Counted from the stretch's first letter, positions 38,645 through 49,981 are shown. The stretch: 64,000 bases of DNA from Linepithema humile (GCF_040581485.1 NC_090129.1:17789264-17853263); one strand, 5' to 3'. A program made the numbers and translations. Notes: generated by a model not told the origin, from the sequence alone.

Positions 38645-38751
38645 GTGCAACGACCAGCAGAACTGCAGCATCGTTGCGTCCACGTTGCAATTCGGCGATC
38701 CTTGCCCGAATACACACAAATATCTCGAAGCGCACTATCGGTGCGTCTCTG
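38645..38751 (+). CDS. Cirl: Cirl alternative exon 2b: C-terminal half of lectin domain, version B
   Basis: 107-bp exon. Acceptor CCCCGTCCAG ends at 38644 and the strong donor GTAAGT begins at 38752. It reads CNDQQNCSIVASTLQFGDPC, then PNTHKYLEAHYRCVS. This is the canonical latrophilin form of the second lectin half, with FGDPCP and THKYLEAHY, and closer to known insect sequences than version A. Length, entry phase, exit phase and cysteine pattern equal those of exon 2a, while about half of the residues differ. The simplest origin is tandem exon duplication. The acceptor's pyrimidine tract is modest, as is often the case for regulated exons. Confidence 0.93.
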
Positions 38752-40534
38752 GTAAGTAAAGCTCTTCCATTTATCTATTCTATTTATATCAGTTCTATCG
38801 TTGCTGCTCAAGCATTGTTGGATTATGCAAAAAATTTTCAAAACATATAAATTGTCATTTTTTTTTAAAGAACAGATAGCAAAACTTTTTCGGTGAAAGC
38901 AGCTTAAAATTAATTTTGAGAATACGTTTCAAATTTTACTATTTTTTTTTTTAATACATCTAGATTTTTGCATTAAGTATTGATCAGTATTATTAATTTA
39001 ATTGATATCAGAAACATAAACATTGTTTTTTTTCTATCAACAGCTTTAACTTGTTGTTAATAAGTACATCTACATGTTCGAATTTTCTTCATCTTCTCTT
39101 TGCCTTCATCACGATGTTCACGTGTTTTCCACAATCGGTTCCCGAAGATTCAGTAGATCGAATTTTATCTTCACAGTAGCAATACTTATCCGTAAACAAT
39201 TGTTTACCCAATCCTTTAATAGTTTAATCCTTTAGTTTAGTTTAGTTCTCAATGCGAGCGTGAGAAGAGTAAAACGTCTTATCTCTTCGAATCGTAAGCG
39301 CGTATGTACTTGTCTTTGCGCGCACGATTATCGCGATGAACATCTGCAACGTCCGGTATTTCACCTTATCGCCAACCCTCTCGGCCAGTAAAGATGACCT
39401 CTATAGAGATAGCACCACGAAATACGCGCACCATTCTGGGATTAGCTGTCGTCGCCATCTTCGGTTAAGAATAGTTCTCTGTTCGATGGCTGGATATAGC
39501 TAATATTGAGCCGTACAATTCCAAGTCGCGTACTCTTCTCTCATCTCTTTCTCTCTTTATCTCTTGATCCCTTCAGTTTTTCAACACGAGTGATTTATAC
39601 ATGAATTGATAGAGCTTTTTATTTCCCTTTATCACGTTCATTCGGCAATTATAAAATTTGAAATAATTTCTGAAAAAGAGACGGACAATAAGCTTTGTAT
39701 GTTTTCTCTGTTCGATATTGAAGTGATTTTTGAAATAACTTTAATAGAAATGTTGAACGATTTAATATTGCACACTAAATGTTACGAAATTTTGTACCTG
39801 TTACATAATTTGAAAATTATTACATGCCATCTCATTTATTAAAGTTCGATTTAATTGTTTACGCTTTGCTGAAAATTCGTTTTCAATCAGCAAAAATCTC
39901 TCGATCAGTTAAGCGCATCGAATATTCTAATAAAATTCCAATGTTATTGTATTCACCATATCCATATCTGCTGTATTCTCTAAAGGAGATTTACTGAAGC
40001 TCTATCGAATGATTACGATTAACAAGAATCCGATATAAATCCGATACAGCAGATAAGCCCCTCCCGGCGTAGCGAGCCAAGAAAAACAGAGAAGAGAGTC
40101 CTTCGATATCTCGAAGCGTCCCGGATATCTCATTTCCTTCGGCCCATCGGAAATACGCAAAGTACAGACAGTTCATTCAAACTCTATCAAATGATTAACA
40201 AGAGAGTCCGATATAAATTCGACGTGGAAGATAAGCTACCCGTTGCGTCAATCTGAGAGGGAGAGAAATATGGAGAGAAAGAGAGAGAGGGAAGGAGAGA
40301 AGGGGGACAATTTCGATATTTCCTGAGCCGAGGAGACCTCTCGAGAAAGCTTTTAAACATCCCGCGCCCCTAAAATCACTTTTCTTCTTAATTATACTCA
40401 GTCTTTGAGTCCGACTAAGCTCGCAGACGAGAGCTTCCTGATCCCCTTTTCCGCTGCGAGAGCTTCGTTTTCGCGCCCTTCGCGCAGTCGAACCTTCCGT
40501 CCTCATTAAAACGACCTCGACGAAACATTTGCAG
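38752..40534 (+). other. Intron with a local tandem duplication
   Basis: AT-rich intron. Near its 3' end (39995-40370) there is an imperfect duplication of about 185 bp. Minus-strand open frames over 39991-40674 are GC- and repeat-driven and show no domain. Confidence 0.7.
39995..40370 (+). repeat. Imperfect direct duplication, unit about 180-190 bp
   Basis: Landmarks CTCTATCGAATGATTA, CGATATAAATCCGAT, AGATAAGC and TTCGATAT at 40000-40110 recur in the same order as CTCTATCAAATGATTA, CGATATAAATTCGA, AGATAAGC and TTCGATAT at 40182-40320. The second copy is interrupted by a GA-rich run. Confidence 0.6.
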
Positions 40535-40721
40535 CAGCTACTACGACGACGACGACCCGGCAGAGCCCGCCGTGGTTCATGACTTCGCAGCCGAGCGTCT
40601 GGAGCACCGCTAAGCCGACCGTCAGGCCTCCCTCGAGGATTACGACACCGGCGATTCAGCAGCCGCCCCAGCAACCACCGGCGCCATCCACCCCGGCCCT
40701 GCCAATAACGACACCGGCGAG
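40535..40721 (+). CDS. Cirl: Cirl exon: Thr/Pro-rich linker after the lectin domain, part 1
   Basis: Acceptor CATTTGCAG ends at 40534 and donor GTTAGT begins at 40722. With the single base left by either lectin exon it reads Ala-Ala, then TTTTTTRQSPPWFM and a Pro/Gln/Ser/Thr-rich run (PAIQQPPQQPPAPSTPALP). The TTT.R.SPPW motif sits at the same place in fly Cirl, directly after the lectin domain. Such linkers are extracellular and usually heavily O-glycosylated. The acceptor is a tandem GCAG|CAG (NAGNAG), so a variant one Ala shorter is possible. The exon exits in phase 2. Confidence 0.9.
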
Positions 40722-41109
40722 GTTAGTGCGCTGCGTGAACGTAAAAATGCAACGATATCTGGAGAAGTGCGCGGCTCGGATAGATCGAAGGCCCACAGTT
40801 TCTCGTGTGTTTTAATTCAAAATATTCGCGCGTGTTGCAGTATTTCACGCAGCATTGTATACATTTATCGGGCGTCGTATAAAAAATCTAACCGAGATTG
40901 AAAATTAGTGTCGAGAGGATGAAATAAGTCTTCGTGCAATCCCTATCGTGCGTATCGGCCATTAATTTCGCTCAATCACCGGCCACACGCATCGGGAACA
41001 AATATTTTCCTTCGCGCCGTTAATTCGTATCAGGCGCGATCTATACGGTCGTCATAAAGTCCGGTATATACGAGGGCCATTGAGAATAACGAGCGCCCTC
41101 CATTTTCAG
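40722..41109 (+). other. Short intron
   Basis: 388-bp intron with a standard GTTAGT donor and TCCATTTTCAG acceptor. Nothing else seen. Confidence 0.85.
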
Positions 41110-41273
41110 CTCCGCATCAACAAGGACCTCCGTCGATATCAGGGAAGACCCGGAATTTCCTGCGAACAATCCCGCAGCGAATGGCCCGGCGATGCCGCCG
41201 ATTATACCTGAGACCACTCAAGCCACGACAACGTCCACCTTCGCTCCCTGGAGAACCAGCCGAAGGACCACCG
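41110..41273 (+). CDS. Cirl: Cirl exon: Thr/Pro-rich linker, part 2
   Basis: Acceptor CCATTTTCAG ends at 41109 and donor GTAAGA begins at 41274. The frame reads SASTRTSVDIREDPEFPANN, then PMPPIIPETTQATTTSTFAP-like Pro/Thr-rich sequence and RTSRRTT, entering in phase 2 and leaving in phase 1. It has no folded domain and is the second part of the extracellular linker between the lectin domain and the hormone-receptor motif. It is far shorter than the corresponding region of fly Cirl, which carries long low-complexity inserts. The frame stays open for about 320 bp past the donor, so an unspliced read-through product is possible, but the AT-rich codons there look intronic. Confidence 0.85.
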
Positions 41274-42615
41274 GTAAGATTCTCCCTCCTTCCGACAACG
41301 CATTAGACAGTAATATAGTGCGCGTCATTTTAAACGATAATAATACACGCTCGTATGCTAAACAATGTCATTCTCTGCATAAGATAGAGCAGCGGATGAA
41401 ATTTTCAGACTATTCGCTAATTATTTTACCGAATCTGAAGAACAAGTTAAAACTAAATATTGCGTTAAATGTTACGTCATTTACTAATATATTTAACATA
41501 GAAGTGTATATAATATTGTCAAATTTATTGCACGAGATGAAGAATAGTCATCTTAAATTTATTGCTATTGTAAATACTATACGTAAAAATGTATAATGTT
41601 TACTTTTAAAGAATTAACGCTAAATGTTTTTATTTTATCGATCCAATATTGACAATATTACAGTGTACACACATTTTTGTTTTATTTAAATTTTCTACAA
41701 GTATTCGAGTAAAGATACTGAGTTAAATTGATCCACATTTTACTGAATTATAATTAAATTAACATTGAAGCAAACAATAAGCTATAAAAATAATCATTAC
41801 ATTACATTAAAACTCGTAATCGTGTATAATTTATGTTTCGCAATTGTGCATGCTATTTTTTTCTTTCACCAGGTAATTTATTAACGACACGAAATATTTA
41901 TACTTAACGCGTTTGATCGCGTTCACATTTGTTACGTAACAATATTTCAAAAGCAGAATCGATAGTAGAGAACAGTTATTCTTGAGATCTGATTTATGGA
42001 TCTATTATACTTGTATAACAAGATTGTTCGACATGCTCTCGACTGTCGAACAGACAATATCTAAAATCCCCCGGAGTTTGCTTGTCGATAGCCAATTAGT
42101 ATGTTCAACAAGCTTGTGCGACAACATCTTTACACAGTGACAAGATACATCCCGTTTTCCGGCGTACGGATCCACGGATCTATGGATTGGCTTTGAGGCT
42201 AAGCCGCTCGTATCAGACAGCGCGCCGTAAGCATGATAGATGGCCCAAGTATTACAGCCGCTATGATTATAACGACGTCTGGAGACAGGTCGTCATTATC
42301 CGCTCTATTCTCATATTCAGCTATTCTGATTTATTTTCCGCTGCTGTTGCCGCGTGAATGTATCTTTGGCGGCGGTCTATAAACCTGTCGCGGGTAAATA
42401 GTGCGCCTCTGATCCAATCGCGATGAAGCATTAAGGACCCCGGGGGAGAACCGAAATTCCATTTGCGAGTGTCCGGAACCGGGCACACCGAGCTGCGGTC
42501 TCGGAGGACGTCCCTGCGACGCCGGTATCGCATTAACGCCGCGCCGTTAACTACGGCCATTAACCGAGACGACCACTTAAAGCGACCGGACTGACCGAAA
42601 CTCGTACTGTTTCAG
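41274..42615 (+). other. Intron upstream of the hormone-receptor-motif exon
   Basis: 1.34-kb AT-rich intron ending in a GC-rich 300 bp and the acceptor CTGTTTCAG. No other feature is recognised. A minus-strand open frame at 42321-42560 has no domain. Confidence 0.8.
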
Positions 42616-43257
42616 TGCCCAGCACGCTCTACCCGGAGTCCAGCTCGAACGGCCAGTGGTACGACTACGGCAGACAAGTGTGTCCCCCGATAGTCGCCAG
42701 GAACCTGTCCTGGAACACGACCAGGGCGGGCGAGGTGGCCGTGCAAAGCTGCCCAGGCGGTGCCAACGGCCTGGCCAGATGGCGGTGTCTGGCCCGCGGT
42801 GAGTCCGCCGTCTGGCACCGCGACAGCCCGGACCTGAGCGAGTGCCGGTCCGTCTGGCTGACCACCCTGGAAAACCGCGTCTCGGAGGGCGACGTGATCC
42901 TCGGGATCAGCAGGGAGCTCTCGCAGGTGACGAACAACAGCCGCGGGCTGTACGGCGGCGACATGATGATCACCACGAAGATCATCAAGAACATGGCCGA
43001 GAAGATGGCCCTGGACATCAAGACCTACCAGGATCCGAATCAGAGGGAAGTCAGCGTCACAGAGCTGCTCCAGGGTGTCGTGAGGACCGGCAGCAACCTG
43101 CTCGACAAGGCGCAGATGGCGTCCTGGAAGGATCTCAGTCATCAGGAGCAGATGAGGGTCGCCACGTCGCTGCTGATCGGTCTCGAGGAGAACGCTTTCT
43201 TATTGGCCGACACTCTCAAGCATGAGAAGACCATCTTGCACGAGGGCAAAAACATAC
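42616..43257 (+). CDS. Cirl: Cirl exon: hormone-receptor motif (HRM) and N-terminal GAIN subdomain
   Basis: Largest extracellular exon (642 bp). Acceptor TACTGTTTCAG ends at 42615 and donor GTGAGT begins at 43258. Early residues give the HRM: VCPPIVARNLSWNTTRAGE, CPGGANGLARWRCL, then WHRDSPDLSECRSVWL, with its conserved Cys and Trp. Two N-glycosylation sequons lie in NLSWNTT. After this comes the helical GAIN subdomain A, including LYGGDMMITTKIIKNMAEKM, VRTGSNLLDKAQMASW and RVATSLLIGLEENAFLLADT, all closely matching insect Cirl. In the family the HRM and GAIN form the juxtamembrane module that folds around the cleavage site. The exon enters after one base and leaves in phase 1. Confidence 0.97.
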
Positions 43258-45011
43258 GTGAGTACTGCTAATGATGATTGGTAATTGCTGCAACGATTTA
43301 CCGGAATATGCATTCATTATATCCTTTAGATGACAGGCAAGGGGACATTAAGAGTCCTGCAATCCTCTTTATTAGCTTCTCGTCTTTCTCTATTTGTCGT
43401 CGGCTATCCTTTTCATAGGTCATTACGGAGAACATAATTTCGAAATTATCTTTCTTATCCGTAATTTATATATGTAAATATGATTCGATAAAAAGATTTG
43501 AACTGAACGGATTCACAATTTGAATTTAATCGTTGTCGAATGGAATCATAATTAAAAAATTTTTAAACTTGAAATCTAATTTAACGAGGATCTTAATTTC
43601 TTTTCCTAAACTGTTACTCATCACATCGTCAAATGTAAATTTAAAGAACACAAATTGTAGTAAAAAAGTTAATGTAGGAATTATGCCTTGAAGCTATGAA
43701 TTCAGTGGATTCTCGGAAGATTAATCTACATATATAATGATTAATGTGCATGTTGCCGGTAAATCAATGTTGACGTACTATTAACGAAGTTTTGATTTAC
43801 GTCTTTTTTTTTTGTGTCAAACAATCTAAAATTCGCAACAACGTAATTATCTTCAACTATTGTTGTCGGGTGCGAGCGGCTAGTTTCGTTTCAGCGTTTT
43901 CGAGAGTCACGCAATGAACGCGCGTCTCCCACTCGCCCGTAGGCGAGTTCGTCGCGAGCGGTCGAATGATTTATATCACTCGCGCGCGCCCAACACCCGG
44001 TAATCTCCGGTATAGATAAAATACAGATCTGAATCCATCGTAATTCTCCGGTACCCGGCCGGATTACAACGTAATCCTACGGGTATGGCGCAGCGGTGCG
44101 TTATTATTATTACAAAACAACGTAGAATTACGAGTGACTTGATTTACTTCCCGGAAGTGCGTCGCGGCTTGATTGAGCCGCGGTGTACGTACATCATAGC
44201 GTCATCAGATGCACGCTTGATAAACTACATAACGGCGGAGAGCAAAAAGCGGTCGGTGGAAGAGGAAAGGGGCGGGAGGGGTAGTTGATGAGCGACAGCC
44301 GGTCGGAGGATGCTGCGCTCCTGGGAAAAAAAAAAAAAAAAAAAATTGACGCCACATTAAGTCCTTCTTCCCGGCAATACTGTTGATTGATACCGCGATC
44401 AATTTCTAATCGTTTATTACGCGGCGGAACGCAAAGTGAGATTAGAATTTATTACATTTTCTATCCCGGCAACTAAATTTAGGAGAATTTAGCGCACTTA
44501 AGTTTATTGACGAATTTAGGGAGAATTTCTTGAAGTTATTTTATTAAGTTGCTCGTTTTAATTTTATCCGACTGCATGAAAGGCAAAGGAAGCGAGAATT
44601 ATCTTTCTCTTGCCGCAGTGGTTTTCAACTCGTGCTGCGATCTTCACGGCAATATTTCGTACTACTTAATTAATTTTATTATTGTTCCTCTTATTAAAAA
44701 AAAAATTTTTTTTTTGACATCTCATTCAAAATTCACGCTTATAATAAAATTTGGTTCATACATTTGCTCTAATGTTCGGCGGCAGGTCTGTTTTACTTAT
44801 TTTATTTATCGCGTATTTATTGTTAGAAGCCAATCGAAACACTCGAGAATACTTGAACTTCGCAAAGTTTGAAAGTCGCTGTTCCGTCGTTAATTTAATT
44901 CTCGCGTCTTCCGCAAATTCACGGCTAAAATTCTAAATGGAGCGCGTTAGCCGCGCCGAGGGGGAGGTATACTTACTCGTCTAATTAGCCGCGTGCGTGC
45001 CTCCGCTACAG
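43258..45011 (+). other. Intron within the GAIN domain
   Basis: 1.75-kb intron. It contains CpG-rich patches near 43880-44000 and 44240-44300, an A20 run (44326-44345) and poly-purine tracts. No exon or RNA gene is recognised. Confidence 0.8.
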
Positions 45012-45423
45012 TGATGGAAGTTCGCGTACTGGACGCGCGCAACATCGGCAACGAGCTGGAAGTTTTCCCGAGCGAGGCCGCCCAGCAAAGGTGGACCGTC
45101 TCGAACGATCGCGTGGAACTTACCAGGGGCGCTTTGCTGGACAGCAGCGAGGCCGGCATCGTCCGGCTGGTCTTCATGGCCTTTGACAGACTCGAGGAGA
45201 TACTGCAGCCGCAAGCGGAGCCGCCGTCCGTCGTCATGAACGACGATCCCCAGCCCCTGCCGCGAAGGAACACCACCCGTCTCCTTAACAGCAAAGTTAT
45301 CTCGGCGTCTCTGGGAAAAGGCCGGCACATACAGCTCTCGGAACCCGTCCGAGTGTATTTCAGACATCTGGCAGTTGAGAACGTCACCAACCCCACTTGC
45401 GTCTTTTGGGATTACATCTTGAG
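45012..45423 (+). CDS. Cirl: Cirl exon: GAIN subdomain B
   Basis: Acceptor CCGCTACAG ends at 45011 and donor GTAATT begins at 45424. Joined to the previous exon it gives KNI-(R/L)-MEVRVLDARNIGNE, then the beta-rich GAIN B core: DSSEAGIVRLVFMAFDRLEE, LLNSKVISASLGKGRHIQLS, ENVTNPTCVFWDYIL. LLNSKVISASLGKGRHIQLS is essentially identical to fly Cirl. The final TCVFWDY is the first half of the GPS motif (first conserved Cys and Trp). An N-glycosylation sequon (NVT) sits beside it. The exon ends in phase 2 and the next exon completes the codon to Ser. Confidence 0.97.
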
Positions 45424-45913
45424 GTAATTTCACCTTCATCCCGATCCTGTTTCCACTTGGCACGATACTGAGAGCCGCCGCGGTGTCTTTCTCTTATTTC
45501 TTCATTTTCAATTTTCTTCCCGTGTTTCTGTCGCTGTACACACACAATGTACGCAACACATCGTCGAAATGGGAAATTTATTCAAGACCCGTTATTCGTG
45601 GGAGCTTTCTATTTAAAATTCAATTAAAATGAAATTGGATATTACACGTAAATTTAATGTTCATCAAAAGAGATCTGTTCAAAATCGATTAAACAGATTT
45701 TAATTATTAATTTTCCAAATAATTTTGACAAACTTTTTGAAGAGGAAGAAAAGCGAGGAGAAGAAATGGAGAATATTTAATTCGGAAAATCTATAATTGA
45801 AACCGTATCGCGCGGCTTCTAGCGCATCCTGCACATTGGAGCGAAACGTAATCAATAACGCAAACAATGCGAAAACAATCTCCCCCCTACATGCGATGTC
45901 TTATTTCCCATAG
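45424..45913 (+). other. Intron splitting the GPS motif
   Basis: 490-bp AT-rich intron ending TTATTTCCCATAG. Nothing else recognised. Confidence 0.85.
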
Positions 45914-46139
45914 CGCTTGGTCGGACGAGGGGTGCCAGATACAAAAGACCAACGAGACTCACACCGTGTGCGAATGCAATCACCTGACGAACTTCGCCGT
46001 GCTGATGGACGTGCACGCCGTCAGGCTGGACATCGCTCATCAGGTCGCTCTGCAGATCATCACGTATATAGGCTGCATCATTTCCGTCGTCTGTCTCATC
46101 CTGGCCATTCTCACGTTTCAATTATTTCGCGGACTGAAG
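45914..46139 (+). CDS. Cirl: Cirl exon: GPS cleavage site, tethered agonist and TM1
   Basis: Acceptor TTTCCCATAG ends at 45913 and donor GTAATG begins at 46140. It reads SAWSDEGCQIQKTNETHTVC, then ECNHLTNFAVLMDVHAV, and the hydrophobic stretch ALQIITYIGCIISVVCLILA (TM1) ending in LFRGLK. The GPS carries the complete Cys/Trp set and the His-Leu-Thr triad, with the predicted scissile bond between codons 45984-45986 and 45987-45989. All residues needed for GAIN autoproteolysis are therefore present. TNFAVLM downstream of the cut corresponds to the Stachel (tethered agonist) of adhesion GPCRs. The exon ends in phase 0. Confidence 0.97.
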
Positions 46140-46223
46140 GTAATGCATATAACTGCGCGCTAACGCCGATCGATCGCGGCGAGATGGGATTTTTCGTCAT
46201 TTTCCGCAATCCCCTTTTCGCAG

Positions 46224-46389
46224 TCGGACAGAACGACAATCCACAAGAATCTCTGCGTGTGCCTGCTGATAGCTGAGATACTCTTCGTCTGCGGGATCGG
46301 CCAGACAAATCAGAGGATCGTCTGTGGCATCGTGGCCGGCTTACTGCACTTCTTCTTTTTATGCGCGTTCGCCTGGATGTTCCTCGAAG
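46224..46389 (+). CDS. Cirl: Cirl exon: TM2 and TM3
   Basis: Acceptor CTTTTCGCAG ends at 46223 and donor GTTCGT begins at 46390. It reads SDRTTIHKNLCVCLLIAEIL and FVCGIGQTNQ (TM2 with the conserved TIHKNLC start), then RIVCGIVAGLLHFFFLCAFA and WMFLEG (TM3 with the conserved extracellular-end Cys and the WMFLEG motif of adhesion GPCRs). These membrane segments resemble vertebrate latrophilins more closely than fly Cirl, whose 7TM is more diverged. The exon ends in phase 1 and the Gly codon is completed by the next exon. Confidence 0.97.
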
Positions 46390-46471
46390 GTTCGTTTCTC
46401 TCATTTGTATCCCGCGGCTCATAATATTTCGCAAACGTATCTCCTATACAATTTCACATTTCGCGTTACAG

Positions 46472-46686
46472 GATTCCAATTATACGTGATGCTGATCGAG
46501 GTGTTCGAGGCGGAAAAATCACGGCTTCGGTGGTATTATCTGGTCGCATATGGCGCGCCGTTGGTCGTTGTAGCAATTTCGTGCATAATCGATCCACTTA
46601 GCTACGGTACCGATCGGTACTGCTGGCTGCGCGCAGATAATTATTTCATCTTCAGCTTTGTCGGACCTGTGATACTCGTTATACTG
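46472..46686 (+). CDS. Cirl: Cirl exon: TM4, second extracellular loop and start of TM5
   Basis: Acceptor TTTCGCGTTACAG ends at 46471 and donor GTAATT begins at 46687. It reads FQLYVMLIEVFEAEKSR (end of TM3 and second intracellular loop), WYYLVAYGAPLVVVAISCII (TM4), YGTDRYCWLRADNYFIFSF (second extracellular loop with the Cys-Trp that disulfide-bonds to TM3), then GPVILVIL entering TM5. The exon ends in phase 0. If the intron were retained the frame would stop three codons later. Confidence 0.97.
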
Positions 46687-46901
46687 GTAATTAGCTGATA
46701 CATTATCAATTAACTAAACAACGCAATCGATTGGCCCGGGGAAATAGCGTATTAAGTTATAATACATGGAGTTAGGATGTACGCGTATCGCTGCCGTACG
46801 TTTGCTCCATACATTAATGCGACTTTTTCTTCAGACTTTTTTGATATCACAACGATGGCACCGCGTGCGCTGTATATAATCCATTTTACCATTTTTCACA
46901 G

Positions 46902-47005
46902 GCGAATCTAGTATTTCTATCGATGGCGATTTATATGATGTGTCGGCACGCGAACACCACCGTGGCGATGAAGAGCAAAGAGCATTCCCGACTGGCTAGC
47001 GCAAG
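46902..47005 (+). CDS. Cirl: Cirl exon: TM5 end and third intracellular loop
   Basis: Acceptor CATTTTTCACAG ends at 46901 and donor GTAAGC begins at 47006. It reads ANLVFLSMAIYMMCRHANTT, the rest of TM5 and the start of the third intracellular loop, then MKSKEHSRLASAR. The EHSRLAS segment is close to fly EHTRLAS in the same loop. The exon leaves in phase 2 and the following exon restores Arg-Ala-Trp. Confidence 0.95.
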
Positions 47006-49981
47006 GTAAGCACAGTGATCCCTAGTAGCCTGTTGATAGCAAACCGTCGTAAATTACGAACTGTATATACCGTATACCAGTCGAGTCCGTCCGTTGTCCG
47101 TTACGTTCGAGATTTGATCCTCCCGTCGAAGCGTAGCAAGTCGAGATGTTTGTTTGGTGCTTTCGGTTTACACGTTCGCAAGCTTTACTTGCTTAAAGAG
47201 ATCTCCCGAACGCGGATCTTGTTGTCACGCATCTTTTGGCGGCCATGCTGATTTTTTAGTTTTGGTTTTGAGTCCTGTGTTTGGAATGACCGCAGATTTC
47301 GTTCATTCGACACACCACTATATCGTTGTGATACCTAGGATATACACGAGTATATCGTTTATTACACAAATTGTACATATGCAGGGTGCATCATTCACAA
47401 GCTTTAAAAAAAAAAAATATCACGGAAATAATTCTTTAAATCTTTTCACCAAGAATTCTTTTTACGATTTTCCTAATTCCATGTTTCTTCGATTCTCGTT
47501 TCGAAAATTCCGTGTCTCTTAGCAGAATAATGTTTGAATAAACTTCAATTAATTTGGAAACTTTAAAGACACGAAACTCTTCTCTTTAATATTAATGTGT
47601 TGTAAATTTTTTTAATTTCCTAAATTGTTAATCTGATAGATAACTGTATGAGAAGCACTGTGGAAGTATATTAATTTGTCCATCTTTTTTTGTAACACTC
47701 TGTATATTGTACAATTCTATTCGCTCATTCGTTTTTACAAACGATAATATAGTTAGTAATTAGTGTAAAATTATTATAAAAGAAGAAAAATAAAGATGTA
47801 CTTCTTTTGGTTCTTACAATACAAAACTTTGGAAACATATAGACAATTTGGTGATGGTAATGAAAAAAAAGTTGCTGCAATCCCGATTCGCATTATTACA
47901 AATCACATTTCACATGATGACGATCGTTAAAATACTTCACTGTGCTGTACAGCGCTCTTGTTTACATAATTGACATAATTAATTGCAACGAATGTTATTA
48001 ATTTGGAATTAGGTCACGCTTCGCATACCGAGCGAGAAATAATGCGAATCGAGCATTGCAAATCAGAGAATAAATTATATAATCAATTAATTAATGGTGT
48101 CGGAACAATCACCTAACTGCTGTCTTGTTTCATTTTTGTATTAAATCTTCTACCCACTTCTGTCTACACTGTTCTACATTCTTCTGCATGGCGTGGTTGG
48201 TTGGTAGTGGAAAGGAAGAGAATGCTCTTCCCAACAAATTGCAAGCGCACTTGTAAGATATTTACTATTTTTATTATTATTCACCTGTCATACACCATTA
48301 ACATCATCATTAATCGCCATCTTGCTCGTCTCGTTCGATATCATTCCGTTTGTTTTTCTTCTCTTTTGATCCGTTTTATTTTCATTAAGCTACCCGAATA
48401 TCATTTTCTTTGATTTTGTGAACGTAGCCGTAGATTTTAGTCTATCACATACATCGAAACACTCATTGTACGTAATGTCGTGATATTCACAGGAAATGCG
48501 ACTTAAAACACTATTGCAGCATTAAGTGTGCGTAATGTAATTAATACAGCAATTGAAGGAATAAATGGTGGACTATGCATTTCGTTCATAGTACTTGAAA
48601 CTTGTAAACTAATTTAAAGTTAATGATGTAATAGAATATAATTTCGCGAAACATTGAGACTTGAGTCTTACATTCAATATGTATCATTTTGGGATTAACA
48701 ATACGTTGCAACGAAAAATAATAATTTTATATATACGACTTCCGTGAAAATGTGATGCTGTATAAACATTTACTCCTTCAATAAAGCACAAGGACGTTGT
48801 GCATCTAATAATCTCTAAATCTTTGAATTTTAACTGATCGCTTATCGCTTATTTACTTATGTCGCAAAGAGAATATTCTTGTATTTATAATAAATACATG
48901 ATTAATAATATTATGACATGTATAACATTTTAATGTGCATTTGCTAGGTATAGCAGCATCACATACACCATTTACATTTATCATGGCACACTTTCGCGGC
49001 ACTTGCATTTCCTTTGAGTAGACACGACCATTCATTGCATGTAGTATTTTCCTTAGTTTCGGGTATTACGCCTGATTTACAAGTAGATAGACGTGGAAGT
49101 ACCGTAGAGATATATCCGCCTACCTGTGTAACGCCACGTTCTAATCAGAACGGTTTAGATAAAACGCCGCGATCCCGGCGACGCTCAAAGCGGCGATCGC
49201 GTTGCTCGTGAAAATAAAAGCTCCCGACTCTGCATAATATCGCGATACTTAAACGTCGCTCGCGACGAAGCATCGCGTGCCTCACGACGCTATGTGACGG
49301 TCGCGCTATTTTTTTTCCTTCGACGTTGAAATAATGCCGAGCATTAAAACCGTATTTTGCAATTTCGACTAAGAATGCCTGGAATTAACTATAATTATTC
49401 TTACATTTTCGTACGAGTGATAAATAATTTAGTAAAAAAAATGGGATGATGCAGAAGTGAAGATCTAAAATATTTGTTACTTGAAAAAAAATCTACAAAT
49501 AAATAATGACAACCAGAAATGCAAATAAAGAATTTCTTATAAAAATTGTATAAAATTGTTAGAGGAATTTATTATGATTCCTGTCATTTTTAGAAGTCGA
49601 TTGCAACGAATATATGGCATAAAACTGTCACAAATATATAATTAAAATTTTATTGAATTATTTTATTCTCTTTTCCAATTGTAGAAAACATTTTATTTTT
49701 ATTATTATCGTAGATTATTTATCGAATTGTATATTTTAGCTCTCCTAGCTGAATGAAGATAGGAGAAAAAGTAAATAGCACAATTAAACCCAAGTTTCTC
49801 TGGAAAATATTTCGTATCTTGAAACAGTTAGATTTCCTTTGCGAAAATCATATTTGTTCGAAGCAGCCACGCGACGATATGTTGGTCCCCTTTAAGCGCC
49901 GCCATCGCGATTTGTATTATATAACAGAAACCTGGCGGGCTGTTCTCCGATGTAATTTATTATTCTGTATCTTCTGATCAG
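47006..49981 (+). other. Intron between TM5 and TM6
   Basis: Nearly 3-kb AT-rich intron. No exon, RNA gene or repeat family is recognised. A GC-richer patch near 49180-49300 has no coding signal I can name. Confidence 0.8.

Noticed and set aside
38600..38660. T-loop-like GAGTCGAATCCCCGTCC suggesting a tRNA
   Set aside because: No matching acceptor stem or anticodon arm upstream, and the segment is the acceptor of lectin exon 2b.
42612..43142. 176-codon minus-strand open frame over the HRM/GAIN exon
   Set aside because: Antisense shadow of a strongly supported, GC-rich coding exon.
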